Under the pieces are notes generated by a model, which saw only the letters and a list, made by a program, of their open reading frames with translations, was not told the origin of the DNA and did no database searches. Both the position numbers and the translations under genes were made by a program. This document shows, piece by piece, positions 61,105-64,000 of a DNA stretch of 64,000 nt. This stretch comes from Pohlia nutans (taxonomy: Eukaryota > Streptophyta > Bryopsida > Bryales > Mniaceae). Position 1 is the stretch's first letter. Each line of letters starts with the position of its first letter. The DNA lies in the NCBI GenBank assembly GCA_022496805.1, contig CM040102.1, positions 4,479,501-4,543,500 of the forward strand. Direction: 5' to 3'.

Positions 61105-62094
61105 TCATAAGAAGAATAACTTTGATTCTAAGACTTGCGTGAATGAAGAGTCTTTTGTACTGAGAGCATCCCCACCCATGCACTGGGAGGGTTGACACAC
61201 AACCAAACTCTATGAAAAATGCTTCCAAATAGCCTCCAAGTTCTCAATCCTATAGTGTCAATGGCCTTTCAAATCTAAGTTTTGTTGAATATATTTTACA
61301 TTCTACTTGTGATTGGTCCATGGACTATTTGGAGAATGTATTTGGTGTGTGAGGGTGGGGAACTTTAATTTGAAGGGCTCTTCAAATATTTCAGCATGTC
61401 AGTTTCAGTGTGGATGCTCTAACTACACAACATGGATGCAGATAGCTAGTGCTTTACTTGGTGCCTACATATGGCGATTGCTATACTTGGTACCTCCTTT
61501 TGAAGGTAGACTCTATGACATGGACTTCTATTGATTCATTAGAATTGATAGGATTTCTTGTAGCAATCTTTTTTTTGTATCATTCTTTGGAGGGATTATT
61601 TGACCCTTTTTTTCCTCTAAGAAATCATAGATATGGTATTGTTGTAGGTAGAATTCTTGATAGGAATAAGTTCATAATAGGATGGTGTGTATCAATATTC
61701 ATAGAGAATAAACGACCCTTGAGAGTGATCCATTTTAGACGATTGTTTAATTTGCATGAAAAGCAGTGCGTTCAGTCTGCTATTGAGAGGTATTAGAGTT
61801 ATCCGTAAAGTCCATCAAATTTTGAAGAAGATACCGTGAGTTTTTCTTTATTATAGTCTTATTTCTTCACTTCAAATAGTTAGAAGGTGTGGAAGATCTT
61901 GGTGGTTTATCATTATTAGGTGTGTAAGAGCTTGGTGGTCTTCAAAAGTTTTTTAGCTCCTTTCTAGATTCACGCAACAACATTGTTTTAGCATTGAAAT
62001 AATTATATACAATTTAGTTAGCCAAAAAGAACAGGGAACTTATGCTAAGTCTATGTTGAGTCTATGTGGAGTCTTTGCCTCAATAATAATAATA

Positions 62095-62312
62095 AGGCAG
62101 AGGGCTCCAAAACCAACACGGTTCTAATTCCAAGAGAATCTAGGCACAATAATCATCCTAGAACCTAAATCTAGGTAGACCATAGATAGCTTATCATTTT
62201 GATCAACATTCAATAAGACCTCTATGATGTGCCTAGATTTGTGTTCTAAAATAAATGCATGGTCTACATTCTCTTGGAATTAGAATCCTGTTGGTTTTGG
62301 AGCCCTCTACCT
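62095..62312. mobile_element. TA-flanked MITE, second copy of the 17103 element
   Basis: AGGCAGAGGGCTCCAAAACC to complement ending CCCTCTACCT, TA on both sides, 218 bp. 61105-62092 is spacer with no supported gene. Confidence 0.75.
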
Positions 62313-62887
62313 TATTTGACAGGGATTGTGCATGAATAGTTCCTTGATCCCTTTACATAGCCCCTTAGGTTTAGGGGAACTTGTGGGAACTCTTTTTTAG
62401 CATTGGGGAGGTCACAACCTCCGCTTCCACATGCAATTCAACGCCTTGCTTTAGATTATTCTCTAATTCACCAAAAACTAGTTTTGTAGTTAAAACGAGT
62501 CTAATGTGAGTTTAAGGTTTCTTTCCACTTTGAGACACTTTTTAGTTAACTCCAATGTACAAATTGTTTTAATACTTCAACACATAAAAGTAGTGATGAA
62601 GAAAGTTTTGACTAGCTAAGGTTCATGGAACTATGATAGGGAACTCTCTTTGACTTGAAATTCCTTTCAAAAAGTTTTACAAGTATTATGAGAGGATACA
62701 AATGTTGTGACAATTTGCCATTAAGTAAAAATAAATATAAAAAGTTGTATGCTTCGGTCATGGAGATCTTTTGCATTCAATTAGGACCAAATTTCACTCG
62801 AAAGGCTTAAAAAGTTTTGATTCCTCTTTAGACAATAGACTTTATGAATAAAACATTCTTGAGTTGCCTTGGTTTGCTCTCTTGTAT

Positions 62888-63444
62888 TTAACCCTAACCT
62901 CCAACCATCTCGAATGTGGACAATGGACAAAATCAAACACAGTTTTCTCATCCATCATTGACTTTTTGAAGTGTGGATTTCTTACTATATATTATATGGA
63001 AAGTTAACTTCGTGCACGTACAATCCGATTAAAAAAGGATGATTCGCGAAATTTCTTTGCCTCATTTCATGTTGTAGTGATTCACCCAAATTTCAAAGAT
63101 TTTAGTGTAAATGTGGTTGTAAAAAAGTCAACTCATAAAATTAAGCAACCAAAAAATCTCCAAAAATCACTACCCTTTCAACCAATCAAAAAAAAAATGC
63201 ATGTACAAGTTGTTAATATCTTATTTATAATCAAATTACAAAAGAATTTTCAATTTCAAGTCTCAAATTCTATACAAAAATGTTAGTGATAGCAATTGCA
63301 TACCTAACTGTACAAATAAAATCTAGAATTGATGATGTACAACTTTTATCCAAAATATTCCTCGGTGTTACGTTTTATATCTTTTATGATGCATCTTTGC
63401 AAAACTGTTGAATTTAGAGAGGGGTGAGGACATTTAGGGGTTAA
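62888..63444. mobile_element. TTAA element, family K
   Basis: TTAA-CCCTAACCTCCAACC to GAGGACATTTAGGGG-TTAA, 557 bp, in the same orientation as 46823-47390. Confidence 0.75.
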
Positions 63445-63471
63445 ATAGTGTCATTCGGATATTCCTACGTA

Positions 63472-63776
63472 AGGTCGAGGCACCTAAGACCGATCAGTTA
63501 AGACATTCACTATACATGGGATAGATGAATCGATATTTTGAGTATTTTCCTCTTTTAGCAATAAGAAATTAAGAAGTTTTCATATTTAATTTAATTTTTT
63601 TGATAATTATTTGAATAAGTACAAATTTTCAAAGTGAAAGTCATAGGTTTACTTAAAACCGATCACATGCTCTAATGTACAGATGAGGTACATCTTCCCT
63701 TTGAAAATCTAGAAAATAGGCAAGAATCTAGGGTGGTTGGTTTTGGGTACCTGGTCGATTTTAGGTGCCTCGACCT
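63472..63776. mobile_element. TA-flanked MITE, AGGTCGAGGCACC ends
   Basis: AGGTCGAGGCACCTAAGACC and inverted GGTCGATTTTAGGTGCCTCGACCT, TA flanks, 305 bp. Its right flank spells TTAA (63776-63779), which is the left boundary of a further TTAA-CCCCTAAAGGATG element running out of the window. Confidence 0.8.
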
Positions 63777-64000
63777 TAACCCCTAAAGGATGTTGGGATA
63801 TTTTATACGCTAGTTGTATCAATATACCGTACCTTAGGGGCAGCTTCATCACTCCTCCGTCGAATAATTAATTAATTTCAAATTTTGATGTCCGACAAAA
63901 ACAAAAGTAATTTTTTAAAATTCAACTTTTCAGGAAATAAATAACTTTAAATTCGACTTTCATCCACAATTGATGAAGTTTCATTGAATGTTTGTTATTT

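Noticed and set aside
61449..61796. 115-aa open frame with FIENKRPLRVIHFRR-like text
   Set aside because: It is hydrophobic and AT-rich, vaguely organelle-like, but I cannot match it to a plastid or mitochondrial gene and see no splice or expression signal.

Overview
This is nuclear DNA from a streptophyte, most likely a land plant. It has an S1FA-type small protein (a plant family), an ER-type allantoinase with plant-like exons, GT-AG introns of roughly 0.1-1.8 kb, and Stowaway-type MITEs with the classic CTCCCTCCGTCCC ends. Coding exons are GC-richer than the very AT-rich introns and spacers. I cannot name the species. The chloride cotransporter and the WD40 protein look unlike common flowering-plant versions, so a non-seed plant or streptophyte alga is possible.

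Layout. 168-9789 (+): the last 12 exons of a cation-chloride cotransporter (SLC12/KCC-like; 5' end outside the window). 9790-14393: spacer packed with nested transposon remnants. 14394-23792 (-): a complete 15-exon allantoinase of 528 aa. 23793-31267: spacer with a 4.2-kb inverted duplication. 31268-37959 (-): a 10-exon WD40-repeat protein of 385 aa. 37960-40764: spacer with a Harbinger-like element. 40765-42189 (+): a two-exon S1FA-like gene of 84 aa. 42190-58717: a gene-poor block of transposons, a 1.35-kb foldback element, and the 3' part of a LINE with RNase H and a PD-(D/E)XK-like endonuclease. 58718-60458 (+): two probable 5' exons of a single-pass membrane protein. 60459-64000: more transposons.

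The genes do not form a pathway; they are independent plant genes (ion transport, ureide catabolism, WD40 scaffold, S1FA). The striking feature is the noncoding DNA. More than 25 short elements begin TTAA-CCC(C/T)TAAA and end TTTA(G/A)GGG-TTAA. They belong to a dozen or more families that share only these ends, and many carry a small hairpin just inside one end whose stem sequence differs from family to family. They nest in each other exactly at TTAA and chain together by sharing TTAA. Several abut AGGT...ACCT elements whose TA duplication can create a TTAA. TTAA targets and CCC/GGG ends point to piggyBac-like non-autonomous elements; no transposase gene is visible here. Two other MITEs sit exactly on 5' splice sites of real genes.
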